A DNA stretch of 64,000 bases from positions 8,742,001 through 8,806,000 of the forward strand of contig JAGVVL010000002.1 of assembly GCA_018287875.1 (NCBI GenBank). The letters run 5' to 3'. Below are positions 34,765 to 45,302 of the stretch, piece after piece. The notes beneath the pieces are model-generated. The model was not told the DNA's origin. It saw nothing but the letters and a program-made list of their open reading frames with translations, and ran no database searches. Made by a program: the position numbers and the translations under genes. Positions within the stretch are counted from its first letter, which is position 1; every line of letters begins with the position of its first letter. This DNA is from Nigrospora sphaerica. Lineage: Eukaryota; Ascomycota; Sordariomycetes; Amphisphaeriales; Apiosporaceae.

Positions 34765-35679
34765 ATGACGTGGAATTTGCTGAAGCAGGGTGACCCGGAC
34801 CGCCCTGAGCCTGGCGGCTTGGCAGAGAGAAACATCAGGGCCCGCGAGGCGGCTCGAACTCGAGACAAAGATCGGATCAGAGAAGTAGCCAATCTTCAAC
34901 AAGCGGCTCGCCAAGCGGGCAGGCCTGAACGAGAAGCTAGACCTTTGCCCGCGGCTGCAGCGGCTGGCAATTCGGACCAGGCCGAGTACTGGCCAGTTTA
35001 CTGCGCACGATGCAGGGCTACAGGCCCCGTCGACCACAAATGCATTGCCATCGCACCCGCTCCGCCCAGAGTCCCCGAGACTGCCTACCAAGCAAAGAGT
35101 GGCGAGACCTGGATCCCTCTGGGGCGATTCCCATCTCAAGCCTGTCAGAACCCCAGCCAAGCCGAGCTGACGTATACGCCGCGGGAGTTTCAGGACTCGC
35201 GAGCGCAGTGCGATGCTCCCACGCCTGCCCCCGCTTGGGGGTCTGCCGCGCCACAGTCGACCCGCCGCTCAGCGAACACGCGCGCGCCATCGTCGTCTGC
35301 CTGGAGTACCGTCCGGCACAACAACTCGGCCAGTCGGCCCTCAAGTCGGCCCCCCATATCCTACCATGCCCCCATCGGCGCAGCTTCACCGTGGCGGCCA
35401 GGCCATCACCTGGTCGACGAGGCAGATGTTGCGCCGTGGCCTCCAGCACCCAACCCTCCGGCTTCACCGTCTGTCAGCAGAAGCCTAACCCACCGCAGCT
35501 CCCCCCGCCGCGAGACTCCGGGCCTGCATGAGCGCCCGAAGAAGCGCGGGAGTTCCAGCCGACATGAGAGTTCCGCCGTAAAAAGGAGTTCGGGCCGACG
35601 CGAGCAGTCTGGCCTGCGCCCATCAACGGCCCGCAAGGCGTCCCCACCACACCGAAACTTTCGAGGACCCAGGGCCTGA
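34765..35679 (+). CDS. Arg/Ser/Pro-rich protein with C-x2-C-x7-H-x-C motif (copy A)
   Basis: This 304-residue protein matches no named family I know. An N-terminal charged, probably helical part (about 18-60, many Arg/Glu/Ala) leads to YWPVYCARCRATGPVDHKC (residues 75-93). Its Cys80, Cys83, His91 and Cys93 have zinc-site spacing. The rest is Pro/Ser-rich and probably disordered. It ends in a basic Arg/Ser tail with repeated RRE/SSR pieces. The neighbouring gene at 36952 carries the same motif with identical spacing and a similar basic tail, so the two look like paralogues. The start is the first ATG of the frame. There is no signal peptide or membrane segment, so a nuclear or cytosolic place is likely. 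Later exons cannot be excluded. The reality of this gene is supported mainly by the shared motif. Confidence 0.6.
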   Translation: MTWNLLKQGDPDRPEPGGLAERNIRAREAARTRDKDRIREVANLQQAARQAGRPEREARPLPAAAAAGNSDQAEYWPVYCARCRATGPVDHKCIAIAPAPPRVPETAYQAKSGETWIPLGRFPSQACQNPSQAELTYTPREFQDSRAQCDAPTPAPAWGSAAPQSTRRSANTRAPSSSAWSTVRHNNSASRPSSRPPISYHAPIGAASPWRPGHHLVDEADVAPWPPAPNPPASPSVSRSLTHRSSPRRETPGLHERPKKRGSSSRHESSAVKRSSGRREQSGLRPSTARKASPPHRNFRGPRA

Positions 35680-36951
35680 GTAGAGATTGTGGGGATGTCG
35701 AGGGCGGGGGCCGGCACGTGGAACACATAATCCCGGAGCGGCACCAGGCTTCGGGAGTAGGGAAGCGCCAGGAGGTAAGCTGTCCCTTTTCGTGGTGATT
35801 CAAAACTGGAGGGGGATTCTGCCGCAGCACTTTGTACTGTTGGTCGAGGGGAGCACGTATAGCTCCTCCATGGTTGGAGATGAGAGGTAGGTCAAACATA
35901 GATACCTAGCTCGACCAGGTGATTATCAGGGAATGGTGGAGTAGCAGTGCAGTTTAGGTAGGATGAATACGATCAAACACGAGTAAAACCCAGTAACCTT
36001 TGAGACGGTGTTAGCCGCAGGACGTGGATTTTTCATCTCTCCGAAGCACAACCGCGAACCTCAGGAAATAGCCTGATAAGCAGCCGCCTACTATACTAAA
36101 CGTGACTAATCTACATTAGGGTCATATTGAATCCATGCTAGTAAGTCAATTGACGTTGTGGGAGCGTGTTATAAATCGACGGAGTATTGTAGAGCCGTAA
36201 TATGGTTTTCAAGGACTTGTAAGATTAGGCCCTCTTTCACTGTCCATTATCTTTAGAAATTGTAACTCCCAACGCAGCTCAGACGAATCAAGATTCAAAC
36301 CGAGGGGGTCCTACATAATGTGTAGCCTCACGAAGAGATTCGCATTGTGGCGCTCAGGAAAGCGTCTGTAGTAGTCTCTAGAACAGTCTCCGAAACGTTA
36401 TGAAACAGCCAATCTGTCGCACTTCAGGGGACGTGAGGAACGAGGTTCTAGTTATTCTATTAGGAAAAACAAAGGAAAACTATCTGAGGATCCAGACGTA
36501 GATATAGTAGTTCCGTAGCCTGCCTGACAGGCTAGGCTCTTGAGCTTACATAAAGTCACGTGACCTGGTAGGCTTGTTAGTGACAATAGGCTCGTCTCGC
36601 GACACAATCACTTTTTTTATCTTTATGACGGACTTAGAAAAGGGACGAGGACATACAGTTGATTTCTGGTATAAAACCTGGTAACAATCAGGACACGAAA
36701 CAAAACAAAGAGGCTGTGTCTTGAATCACTTCTTTGCTCTCAGAACCTGCACAATCGTTGCAGGCAGCTAAACAAGGCTATTATTGTAGCCATCACCGGG
36801 GTAATTACCAAAACTCATGCATAGATAAATAATCTATTCGCCCTACGGGATTATTCTTGGAGCTCTTCTGCAGCGGGAAACCGAGCTAAGACAACGGCAG
36901 TGGAGGGCGTCCAAGCATCAGAAAACCCGACAACACCCACCAAACCCAGCG
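35680..36951. other. AT-leaning spacer between the two Cys/His protein genes
   Basis: There are no frames with domains in these 1.27 kb. It lies between two presumed paralogues in the same orientation and should hold the 3' end of copy A and the promoter of copy B. I see no transposon termini. Confidence 0.45.
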
Positions 36952-38046
36952 ATGTCTAGTCTTCACCGCCGGAGCCATGGTGCCCGGCGCTTGAGCCGGT
37001 TCTCCCAACAGACCACGGCGGTCAGGTCACGCTGGACCGGCGAAAGCAACCAGGGCAGCCACCGTAGGGTCTTCAGAAGGAGGTCTCGACGCACGCGCGA
37101 TTCGAGGGTCTCGGGCGGCCGCCGCGAGAACTACTACGTCACGTACTGCGGACGCTGCGAGGCCGTTGGGCCCGCTGACCATACATGCGTCCTTGAGGCG
37201 CCCGTGGCACTAGCCCCTTCTTCTCCGTATTTCCGGAACGCGAGTGTGCTGCCAGCGATCGGTTTAAGTGCCGATCTGGGCCCCGGGGAACCGTTTTCGG
37301 CCTATACCGCCGAGGAGAGGGCGCCGGTACCGTCCGGGACCCGATTGCCACCCGGTGCCAATGTTTTCGACTACCAGGACAACACTATCCCAGACAACAT
37401 CTTTTACCCGGGCCCGGCGCTGGGGCTACACGCTGTGTACAGGGTCGGCGACCCCGGTACCCAGAACTCCCTGGACGGGGGGTGGCCGCGGGCCGTGTCC
37501 GAGTATTCTCACCACGAGGCGGGACCGAGTCGGCAACCGGCCGCCCAGCGGGGACCGGCGCCGTCCTACTCCTACACGGAGAGCACTTCGGCGCGGAGCG
37601 GGGACGCTTTGGGCCGGGGCGACGCACTGTCTTTCTACGGAACGGGCAGCGCGGCGCTTCCGCCGCCGCCGCTGACGGTAGACTACAGCGACGGCACGTC
37701 CCTTAGTTACGGGACCTCGGAGTACCACGGCAGCACGGATTTCGACCCGGCCGACGGCTACGACGGCGGCCGCGTCTACCACCCGCCGCCGCGCTCGACC
37801 CTCGCGCCGAGCGCCAATAGCAGCGGCGTCGCCGCGTCCTACCGGTCGGCGGCACTCCGGCCGGTGCGGCGCCACCACACGCGCAGCAGCCGGCCGCCGG
37901 TCGCGTACCGGCCGCCGCCGCTGGAGTTCGCTAACCGCGCCGCGTCACAAAGGCGCAGCCGCGCTTCGAGCTGCAGCTCCGGAACCATCGACTCGCTGCG
38001 TCGAAAGTCCACCGGCCGTTCGCCGTTTTACCTGCGTAACAGGTGA
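36952..38046 (+). CDS. Arg/Ser-rich protein with C-x2-C-x7-H-x-C motif (copy B)
   Basis: This 364-residue frame has a very basic N-terminus (about 5-58, Arg/Ser-rich), then YYVTYCGRCEAVGPADHTC (residues 61-79). Cys66, Cys69, His77 and Cys79 match copy A in spacing, and the A-x-G-P-x-D-H core is the same. The central 240 residues are rich in Gly, Ser, Tyr and Pro (many SYSYT, DYSDGTS-type pieces) and look disordered. The end is again Arg/Ser-rich. The stop sits inside AACAGGTGAGTTT, a near-perfect 5' splice site, so translation may continue into another exon after about 38042; a candidate acceptor is TTGTTCACAG near 38231. Codon choice is strongly GC3-biased, unlike the AT-rich spacer. Function is unknown; a zinc-stabilised interaction motif in a nucleic-acid- or protein-binding disordered protein is a guess. 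Confidence 0.6.
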   Translation: MSSLHRRSHGARRLSRFSQQTTAVRSRWTGESNQGSHRRVFRRRSRRTRDSRVSGGRRENYYVTYCGRCEAVGPADHTCVLEAPVALAPSSPYFRNASVLPAIGLSADLGPGEPFSAYTAEERAPVPSGTRLPPGANVFDYQDNTIPDNIFYPGPALGLHAVYRVGDPGTQNSLDGGWPRAVSEYSHHEAGPSRQPAAQRGPAPSYSYTESTSARSGDALGRGDALSFYGTGSAALPPPPLTVDYSDGTSLSYGTSEYHGSTDFDPADGYDGGRVYHPPPRSTLAPSANSSGVAASYRSAALRPVRRHHTRSSRPPVAYRPPPLEFANRAASQRRSRASSCSSGTIDSLRRKSTGRSPFYLRNR

Positions 38047-38693
38047 GTTTGATGCCCGATGGCCGGTCGCGCTATGGAGGGGGGAAAGCCCATCACGGTG
38101 CGTTCGGATAGATAAGGAAGTACCGAGCAGCAACGGCGAGTCGCCCACAGTTGGAAATATGAGAGGGTTCCGAAGGTAAGCTGGGCCTTGCCGGACGCGG
38201 TGGTTTCTTGGCTACCGTCCTTTGTTCACAGTAGCATGGCCTCGGACATTGGGGCAATGGAAGTACTTTGGGACGTCAGGTGGGTAACCTGGAGATTGTG
38301 ACACACGACCACGATAGATGAGAGACCAGCCACCAGGTCGGGTAACAAAACTAGATAGCCCTTTGTCGGCCCCAGACCATCATGCTTCCACCTTTCTTTA
38401 TGTAACATGATGCCCCGAAACTACCAACAGAAAAGGGCTGCGATGTAGTCTGGAGAGTGCGTTTCATCCAAGCTACATATGTCCAAACCACCTCCCGCGC
38501 TGTAAGCAGGAACCCTGCGTACCCCCAGTGCACGCTCAACGTGGCGGTATTAGTGGACTGGCATGACTTGGGGAGTTGGCATGCAACGTTAGTGACTATC
38601 CACTCCTTGAGAGCCCGGTACGACCGCGTTTGGGGATCAGATACCACGTGCTTCCCATTCTTGACACTCTTTGACGGAAGCCTGGCGCGTCCC
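38047..38693. other. Intergenic; possible 3' exon of copy B
   Basis: No gene is supported. If the splice donor at the end of copy B is used, a short exon could lie near 38232-38300. A minus-strand frame at 38351-38560 has a faint MVWG-type phrase reminiscent of Tc1 transposases, but too little to call. Confidence 0.35.
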
Positions 38694-39718
38694 TCAGGGA
38701 AGGTCCGGGCTGGCGCGGAACGCGGCGAGCAGCGGGGCGGTCTCGTTGACTTCGGCTTGCTTGTGGGCGGCGGCGGCAGGGGCGTCGCGGTAGAGGTAGA
38801 GGACCTGGAGGAGGAATACAAGGTCGAAGAGGATGGTGACGTTGGCGAGGGCGAACTTGGCGGGGTTGCCCCCGATGGCGGCAGCCAGGCCGCCGTCGCC
38901 GCCGTCGCCGGCGCCGGCGGTCGAGTCGATGGCCAGCTGCAGCAGCGAAAGCAGCGCGCCCGTGAGATCGAGCGCGAAGGGCAGCACCGTGAGCCCCCGC
39001 GTCGACTGCCGGCGGAAGTTGAGCCACGCCTGCGGCGCGTACTTGAGTAGCGTCAGGAACGACTTGACGTGCCCGAGCAGATAGATCTAGAAAAGGGGAC
39101 AGGGCCCGGGGAAGTGGGTGGAGATCAGCCATATAGGCGCTTTCGTATGTCAACTCGGCACGGAAAAAGCCAGAGAATGAAGAAAACGGAAAGAACGGGG
39201 ATGGAAAACCCAGGACTCACCACATCAAGCCACTCCCAGCGCGGCGCGGCGGGCGGCGCGGCCAGGACGGCCAGGACGGCGAGGGCGACGATGGCGGCAC
39301 AGGCGCAGAGGAGGCCCACGACGGCGGGACTGGGTGTCGGGGACGGGCTACCCGTGGCGCCGCGGCGGGGGGCGAAGCGCCACAGGCGGGGGCAGGCGAA
39401 CTGGGAGTAGAGGAGGAGGGAGACGGCGGCGCCGTGGAGGGCGTAGGCGGCGTCGTTGGGGCGCACGGCGGGCACGGGACGGCCCGGGTGGCGGGCGGCG
39501 TACTGGGCGCGCACCCATGACCCCCAGAGCAGCACCGCATTGTGGCCGGCGTAGGCCAGCATGCCGGCGAGGTTGAGGGCGGCGTAGTCGACCGACACGC
39601 CCTCGGTCGTCCGCCGCCGCCCGTTGCGCACCAGCTGCGGGTAGAAGGAGACGGTCCACGCCGCCGTGTAGGCCCAGCCGACGACGGCCGACAGCGTCTC
39701 GGGCGTGTCCAGTGCCAT
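38694..39718 (-). CDS. Cystinosin-type PQ-loop transporter
   Basis: Exon 39221-39718 and exon 38694-39086 are joined by a GTGAGT..CTAG intron (39087-39220), giving 296 residues. Splicing yields WEWLDVIYLLGHVKSFLTLL. The first PQ-loop is VSFYPQLVRNGRRRTTEGVS (about 23-42), and the second is KYAPQAWLNFRRQSTRGLTV followed by FALDLTGALLSLLQ. Seven hydrophobic helices fit the cystinosin family, and the C-terminal tail ends with acidic residues and leucines suited to vacuolar sorting. Cystinosin exports cystine from the lysosome/vacuole with protons (family knowledge; the yeast homologue is Ers1). The long GC-rich helix 4 and 5 stretch is Ala-rich. Confidence 0.9.
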
Positions 39719-42025
39719 TCCCTCGTGTGTGGAGGAGAGGGAGAGGACAAGAGTGTTTGTGTGTGGTGCTGGCGGTTAAAAGCAAGGGGCAATAGGAGGT
39801 CGGCACTTCTTCCTCCCAAGGTACAGTGAGAGAACGGGCAAATCGTTGTGATAATGGGGACATAAGCATTGAAATGCTCGTGCCGCCATCAATAACTTCT
39901 CATCGGCCTCATGTTCCCGTGGGAAACGGTTGACTCGCCCCTGGCAGGCGTATGCGATGCAAGCAAGCATGCGGCATCAACCCGGCACACAGCTTGCGTG
40001 CCCGAGTCTATGCACCCGGTTTAATCTTCGAGCCTTACGGCCCGCTGTCCTAGGTGTAAGCCAGCTCGGTCGGCCAATGGGCATGACGCCTGTCGCGAGA
40101 GCTGTCTTCAGATTTTCTGCTGGATTCGTCCAGGGGCTCGCCAGCGGAGGGAGGCGAGAGTTGTTACTCACTAGACCAGAAGAAAGCCCTCGGAGGACTT
40201 GCCTCGCCGCTCATCCGTCGTCGGTCCTTGTGGGTCTGGTTGAAGTTCTGCCGCAACCCGGAAGAAGCCAAAGAGGGCTGGCCAAGACCGACAGCAGCGG
40301 CGTCAACATTGTTTTCGAGACAAGGGTTTGACTTTTCAGCCGGAAGCAGGATGGTTCCGGCAAGTTCTCCCGGCCTGACCCCACATGCTACCTATGGTGT
40401 GCCTGTCTGAAGCCAAGCCTACGGGAGGAGGCGTGCATTCTGGGGAAACCCCTCGGTGCTGCATGCAAATCCCGAAGGAGACATTGTATTGCGAGGTTGG
40501 GAGAGCGGTCCCTCATCATGCCATTCCCTGCCTCAACCCTCTTCTCCTCGCTTGCGTTCCTGACGACGAAGCGAGAAAAGCATCATGTGCGCTTCGGTGT
40601 TTGGACACTTCGATCTGATGTGTTGGGAGGCTTTGCGCAGGCGGTAGGTGCAAACATGCGGCATGCTTTGCGCACCCACAGGTAGCGTCGATTACATTGA
40701 CTGCATTGCACTGCGCATCCATGACTTCAGAATAACAGGTCGAGACACAGGAAGGGACGAGATTTCAGGATACATACTTACGAGGGCGTGGGTTTCGGGC
40801 CTTGTTCCTCCGAGTTGTCTTCCCCTGTTTCCATGATAGTGGTGCTCTGCCTACATGGGATCTTACCTCTACATGAGCTACCTATTTCCCAGTACCTAAA
40901 GTAAGAGGTAGTTAACCATCACCGCCCGATAAATGAGGCAAGCTATCCCGCCATGCCGCTTTCTCCATATGTAGTTTCTGGCAACACTCCGTTAGTGTGT
41001 ATAGTAGCAGCACCTAACTCCAGGGCCTAGGTTCATTGAACGTGGAGAAAAGGGCGCATGGCCATAGACGGGATATTCCTAAAGTCCGAACCCGAAAAAG
41101 GCACAGCCAACACCCGGGGATTGATCAAAATGTAGAAGTTGGATAAGAAAAAGGAAGTGGGTATGTAAACAGATAATTTAGTTGCAATCAGCCGCGGTCG
41201 GCCCGCTCCTGCACTACAGCACTCACTGTAGGGAGGTACGGAGTTCTTTAGTCAAGTACATTACTCTTGTACTTACACAAGGTGCGGAAGTATATATCGA
41301 GCCCCTGGCGTGACAAGCGGGCAGCATATAGGACCTTCCCCGAATGCCCTCACTCTACGGTTCAACAGCTCCTTGGGTCATATGCCTGTGCGTTTGCTGG
41401 TAGAGTAACCATTGGCCTCCCCCGTTGCGGCACACAGGGGCCTCTTGATTGACTGGAGATGGGTCGGGTTACGTTGGGATCTCGTGGGAGCCGTCCAAAC
41501 CACAGCGGACACTAATTTAGCGTAGTCCCCTAGCTACTTGGGTAGCAACAGTACTGCAGCACCTCTGACCCCAGTTGACGAGAGAGCTGTTCTCGAAGTT
41601 TCTGGCGGGGTGGAATGACAAATTGCCCCAATCGAAGGCCGCGGCAGCCTCGGGGGCCATGTCACGGCTGTCGTCCCCATCACGCTTCATTCTCGGCCTC
41701 CGTCGTCTTTGACGGACCCTTCTGTTGATTCACCCCCGATCGCAGACGCACTGACTCTGCGGGTTAATATCCCCCCCCCCCTCAGCATTCTTGAGGGTGC
41801 GGTCTCATCCATCATCAGATGCGCCGGCTGCCTGGGGCTCGCTTGGATTGATTGCTTGCCTGTTGTTCTTTGTGTCTAGGTTACTACCCAAGTACTCCTC
41901 CCGCTTCCAATTCCCAGCTGTCAACCCCACCATCTCCAACGCGCACCTGGAGCCGTGTCGCTCTCTTTGTCTCGCTGTCTCGGGCTGTCCTGCTGCCCTT
42001 CTGTTGTCGTCACTCGACCGCCACC
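39719..42025. other. Divergent intergenic region, no supported gene
   Basis: These 2.3 kb lie between the cystinosin-type gene and the CHIP-like gene, both transcribed outward. The open frames are short and unrecognisable. A pyrimidine-rich stretch with a run of C (about 41771-41781) lies 250 bp before the CHIP-like start. Confidence 0.45.
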
Positions 42026-43043
42026 ATGAATCGCGACGCTGCCCGCGCTCTTCAGCTCAAGAATGACGGAAACGAGCGTTTTCTCGCCGGTGACTATGTC
42101 GGCGCTGAGAGCCTCTACTCGAAGGCGTAGGCTGCCCCTCCCCCTTCCCTGCCAAGGTCTGCGAATCCCGCGGGCCTGCTCCTATCCTTCGGTCTTGCTG
42201 ACCAGAGGCACTCACGGGCAGCATCATCGCCGATGACAAGAACCCCGCGCTGTTCACCAACCGGGCCATGGCGCGCCTCAAGCTCGGCCTGTGGGACTCG
42301 GCCATTGCCGACTGCGAAGCCTGCCTGCGACTCCAGGGCGACAACATGAAAGCTAATTACTACCTCACCCAAGCGCACCTGGAGCTGCGCAACTACGACG
42401 AAGCCCTTCACTACGCTCTGTGCGCACATAAGCTCTGTGTCCAGACCAACGACCGATCGATGCCCCAGGCCACGGCGCTGGTCCTGCGCTGCAAGAAGGA
42501 GCGCTGGGACGCGCTGGAGAAGAAACGTGAGCGGGCCGGCCGCGAGCTCGAGGCGGACCTCCTGGCCCTGCTGAAGCGCGAATGCGACGAGCAGACTGCC
42601 TCTTGCGAGACCGACGCCGAGCGCGACGAGGTCATGCAGGAGTACAAGGCCAAGGTGGAACAAACCGAGAATATCTTCAACACGGCTCGGGAGAAAAAGG
42701 ACCAGCGTCGCGTGGTCCCGGACTGGGCCATTGACGAGATCAGCTTTGCCATCTTTGTAGATCCCGTCATGGTAAGCTGCTGCCGCTTGGCCTCTATTCG
42801 CCCCCTCGGTCTTTGTTTTCCCGCACCCGTGCCGCTCAGGCAGGCTGACTGACATGCGCTCCCCTCCAGACCAAGACGGGCAAGAGCTACGAACGTGCCT
42901 CCATTATGGAGCACCTCCGGCGTTCCCAGACTGACCCCCTGACACGCGAGCCCCTGGCACCAAGCGACCTGCGCCCTAACCTGGGCCTCAAGGAGGCGTG
43001 CGAGGAGTTCCTCAAGGAGAACGGATGGGCAGTGGACTGGTAA
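42026..43043 (+). CDS. CHIP/STUB1-like TPR/U-box E3 ubiquitin ligase
   Basis: Three exons, 42026-42124, 42208-42771 and 42870-43043, give 278 residues. The N-terminal TPR domain runs from LKNDGNERFLAGDYVGAESL through FTNRAMARLKLGLWDSAIAD and YYLTQAHLELRNYDEALHYA. A charged coiled segment follows, then a U-box beginning DEISFAIFVDPVMTKTGKSY and containing DPLTREPL. This is the layout of CHIP, which binds Hsp70/Hsp90 C-termini by the TPR and ubiquitinates misfolded clients. Intron 2 is canonical (GTAAGC..CCAG). Intron 1 only keeps the frame as a GC..AG intron (AAG/GCGTAG .. CAGAG/GCA); the obvious GT two bases later would break the frame. The start is the first ATG, preceded by CCACC. Confidence 0.88.
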
Positions 43044-43625
43044 TGGCCCGGCACCAATATTGTCGGGCTGAGGCGACGGACGGATTTGGAGTTTTGGGTC
43101 AATTCTACGTTCACGAGCGGACGACTGCGGTTTAGGGCAGGGACTTTACATACCCCTTGATTCCCTGCCTCGCACACAAGCAAAGCATGCATGCGTCGGC
43201 GTTCAGGATGGATACCGGTTTTTATTTGGGGCTTTCCCTTCTCAATGACATAGTAATAGCTCCATATGTGGTAGAGATTGTCTACTGCAGAGGAGCCCAC
43301 ACATACTGGCCTTCCGGCGCAATGGACTCCGGTGCTTTGATGGTGGATCACCGAGGAGGCAGGCTGGAAGCGTCCCGTCCGTAACAGCGCGCGTTAGGTG
43401 GCCGATCATGGCGACGCTGAGGTATTTGTAGCGAAGTCGGATTACCAACATCCACTTGCAGCGCAGGAGCGAGCCTGCATGCACATCTGCAGATATGGCG
43501 CGACGCTTGACTGCGCGTGATGACACAGTCCCACCCATAAACATCGTTTGGCCACGGACACCAACTCGCCAGGTACAGACACGCCCGGGGATAGAGGAAG
43601 CAGATCCGGGGACTTCTCTGTCACC
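43044..43625. other. Intergenic
   Basis: This is the spacer between the CHIP-like and acyltransferase genes, both on the plus strand. It should contain the acyltransferase promoter; nothing specific is recognised. The open frame upstream of 43626 begins with TTG and is not needed. Confidence 0.45.
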
Positions 43626-45302
43626 ATGGCGACCATCCAGTCACTATCGCCCCTCGACTGGTTGATGCCGCGGTCCTACATCCGCCAGCTGCTGTTCTTC
43701 CGGGCGGCGCCGACGGACTGGGCCGACCGCCTGCAGGCCGGCCTGGCCGCCTCCGTGGCCGACATTCCGCACCTCGCCGGCGCCGTCGTCAACCACGCCG
43801 ACCCGCCGGGCTCCGTGGCGCTGCTCGTCGGTCCCGCCGGCTCCGTGCCCGTCACCACCCTGTTCTCGCGCCAGGACCTCACCGACGCCCTCGACTACGA
43901 CGTCCTGCGCGGCGCCCATTTCCCGCCGTCCGCCCTGCGCGACGCCTTCACGTTCTTCGACCCCGAGGCGAACGCCGCCGCCGCCACTGGAGCAGGAGAC
44001 GGGTGCCCGCCGCCGCCGCCCGTGTTCCGCGCCCGGCTGACGCGCGTCCGCGGCGGCGCCGTCCTCGCCGTCGCCGTCCACCACGCCGCCACCGACATCA
44101 CGGGCCTCGGCGCCCTGCTCGGCGTCTGGGCCGCCCACTGCCGCGGCGATGCCGGCGCCGGCGGCTTCGCGCCCGCCTGGTGCGACCGCACGCCGCTGTG
44201 CAACCTCGCGCCCCCTTCTCCTCCGGCCGCGCGCGTGCCCGACCTGCTGTTCTTCGAAAATGACGACGACGCCGAGGGCACGCCGCTGCCCGTGCCGCGC
44301 CGCTTCCTCCGCCCCCCCGACACCCGCTGTGCGGCGGGGCTCTTCGCCTTGGCGGCGCCGCGGCTGCGGGCGCTGCGCGACGGCGTGGCGCGCGCCCTGG
44401 CGGCGGCAGCGACGACGACGACGGAAACTCCGTGGGTTTCGACGGCCGACGTCCTCACGGCCGTGCTCTACAGCGCCGTGTTTGAAGCGCTGCACGGGGA
44501 CGAGGCGGGCACGGCCGCCGACGACGACGTCGCCGAGATTTCAGTCCCCGTCAACTTCCGGACGCGCGGCGACGTGCCGCTGCCGGCCGCGTACCTGGGC
44601 GCCGCCTTTGGTCGCGCGCGCGTGCGCGTGCCGGTGCGAGAGTTGCGCGAGGTGGTGCGTCGGTTTGCGGAGCAAGGGGCTTGCGATGAGGAGGGGGAAG
44701 GGGGTGATGGAGAGGCGACATCTGGCTTAGAGGTAAGTCCGGGAGAAATGTGTCCTCTTGCCTTCACTTTCGGCAATTCCATGGCGCAAAATTTAACGCC
44801 ATGCGGTCGTCCAAAGCGCCCCTTTTGCTACTTTTGTACCAAACCCCATCACTGACACCAGCAGCAGCAACCAGCGCCCTCTCCCCCCCCGGCCCTCTAC
44901 CTTGCCCTCGCGCCCGTTGCCCTCGCGGTCCGACGCGCCATCGCGGGCGCGCTCGCGGGCCCAGGGGCCGTGGCGAAGGCGGTGGGGTTCGCGGCGGGCC
45001 AGGCGGACGTAACGAATCTGCGGCGGCGGCCGGCACGCGCCCTGTCGCTGGTGTCGTGGGCCGACGAGGGCATCGCCGCGCTGGTCTGGGGTAACGAGGA
45101 CGACGGCCCGCGCTGCGACGCCGTGCGCCTCCCCGCCCCCCTCCCCGCCGGTCGCAACTACCTCATCGTGCTGCCCCGCCTCGCCGACGGCGGCCTCGAG
45201 GTCCTCGTCGGCCTTGAGCGCGCCGCCATGGCGCGCTTCGTCGGCGCCGGCGCGCTCGTGTCCGCTTTGGCGGCCGTGCGGTGGGTCGAGGACGTGGTGT
45301 AG
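43626..45302 (+). CDS. BAHD-like acyltransferase (fungal transferase family)
   Basis: Exon 43626-44732 and exon 44868-45302 are joined by a GTAAGT..CAG intron, giving about 513 residues. The acceptor lies in a CAGCAGCAG run, so the exact first codons of exon 2 could vary by three or six bases. The catalytic HHAATD (H-x3-D type) is at about residue 154-159, followed by ITGLGALLGVWAAHCRG. SPLDWLMPRSYIRQLLFF at the start is typical of fungal members such as the trichothecene 3-O-acetyltransferase group. The second half carries VSTADVLTAVLYSAVFEA and EISVPVNFRTRGDVPLPAAY. The C-terminal DFGWG is not evident; SLVSWADEGIAALVWGNEDD occupies that area. It probably transfers an acyl group from CoA to a hydroxyl or amine in secondary metabolism. 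No partner gene lies beside it. Confidence 0.82.

Noticed and set aside
38226..38560. Possible Tc1-type transposase fragment on the minus strand (MVWG-like phrase)
   Set aside because: Only a few residues agree, the frame is broken, and no terminal repeats are visible.
43644..44495. 283-codon minus-strand frame
   Set aside because: It is antisense to the acyltransferase and consists of Arg/Gly/Ala-rich filler.
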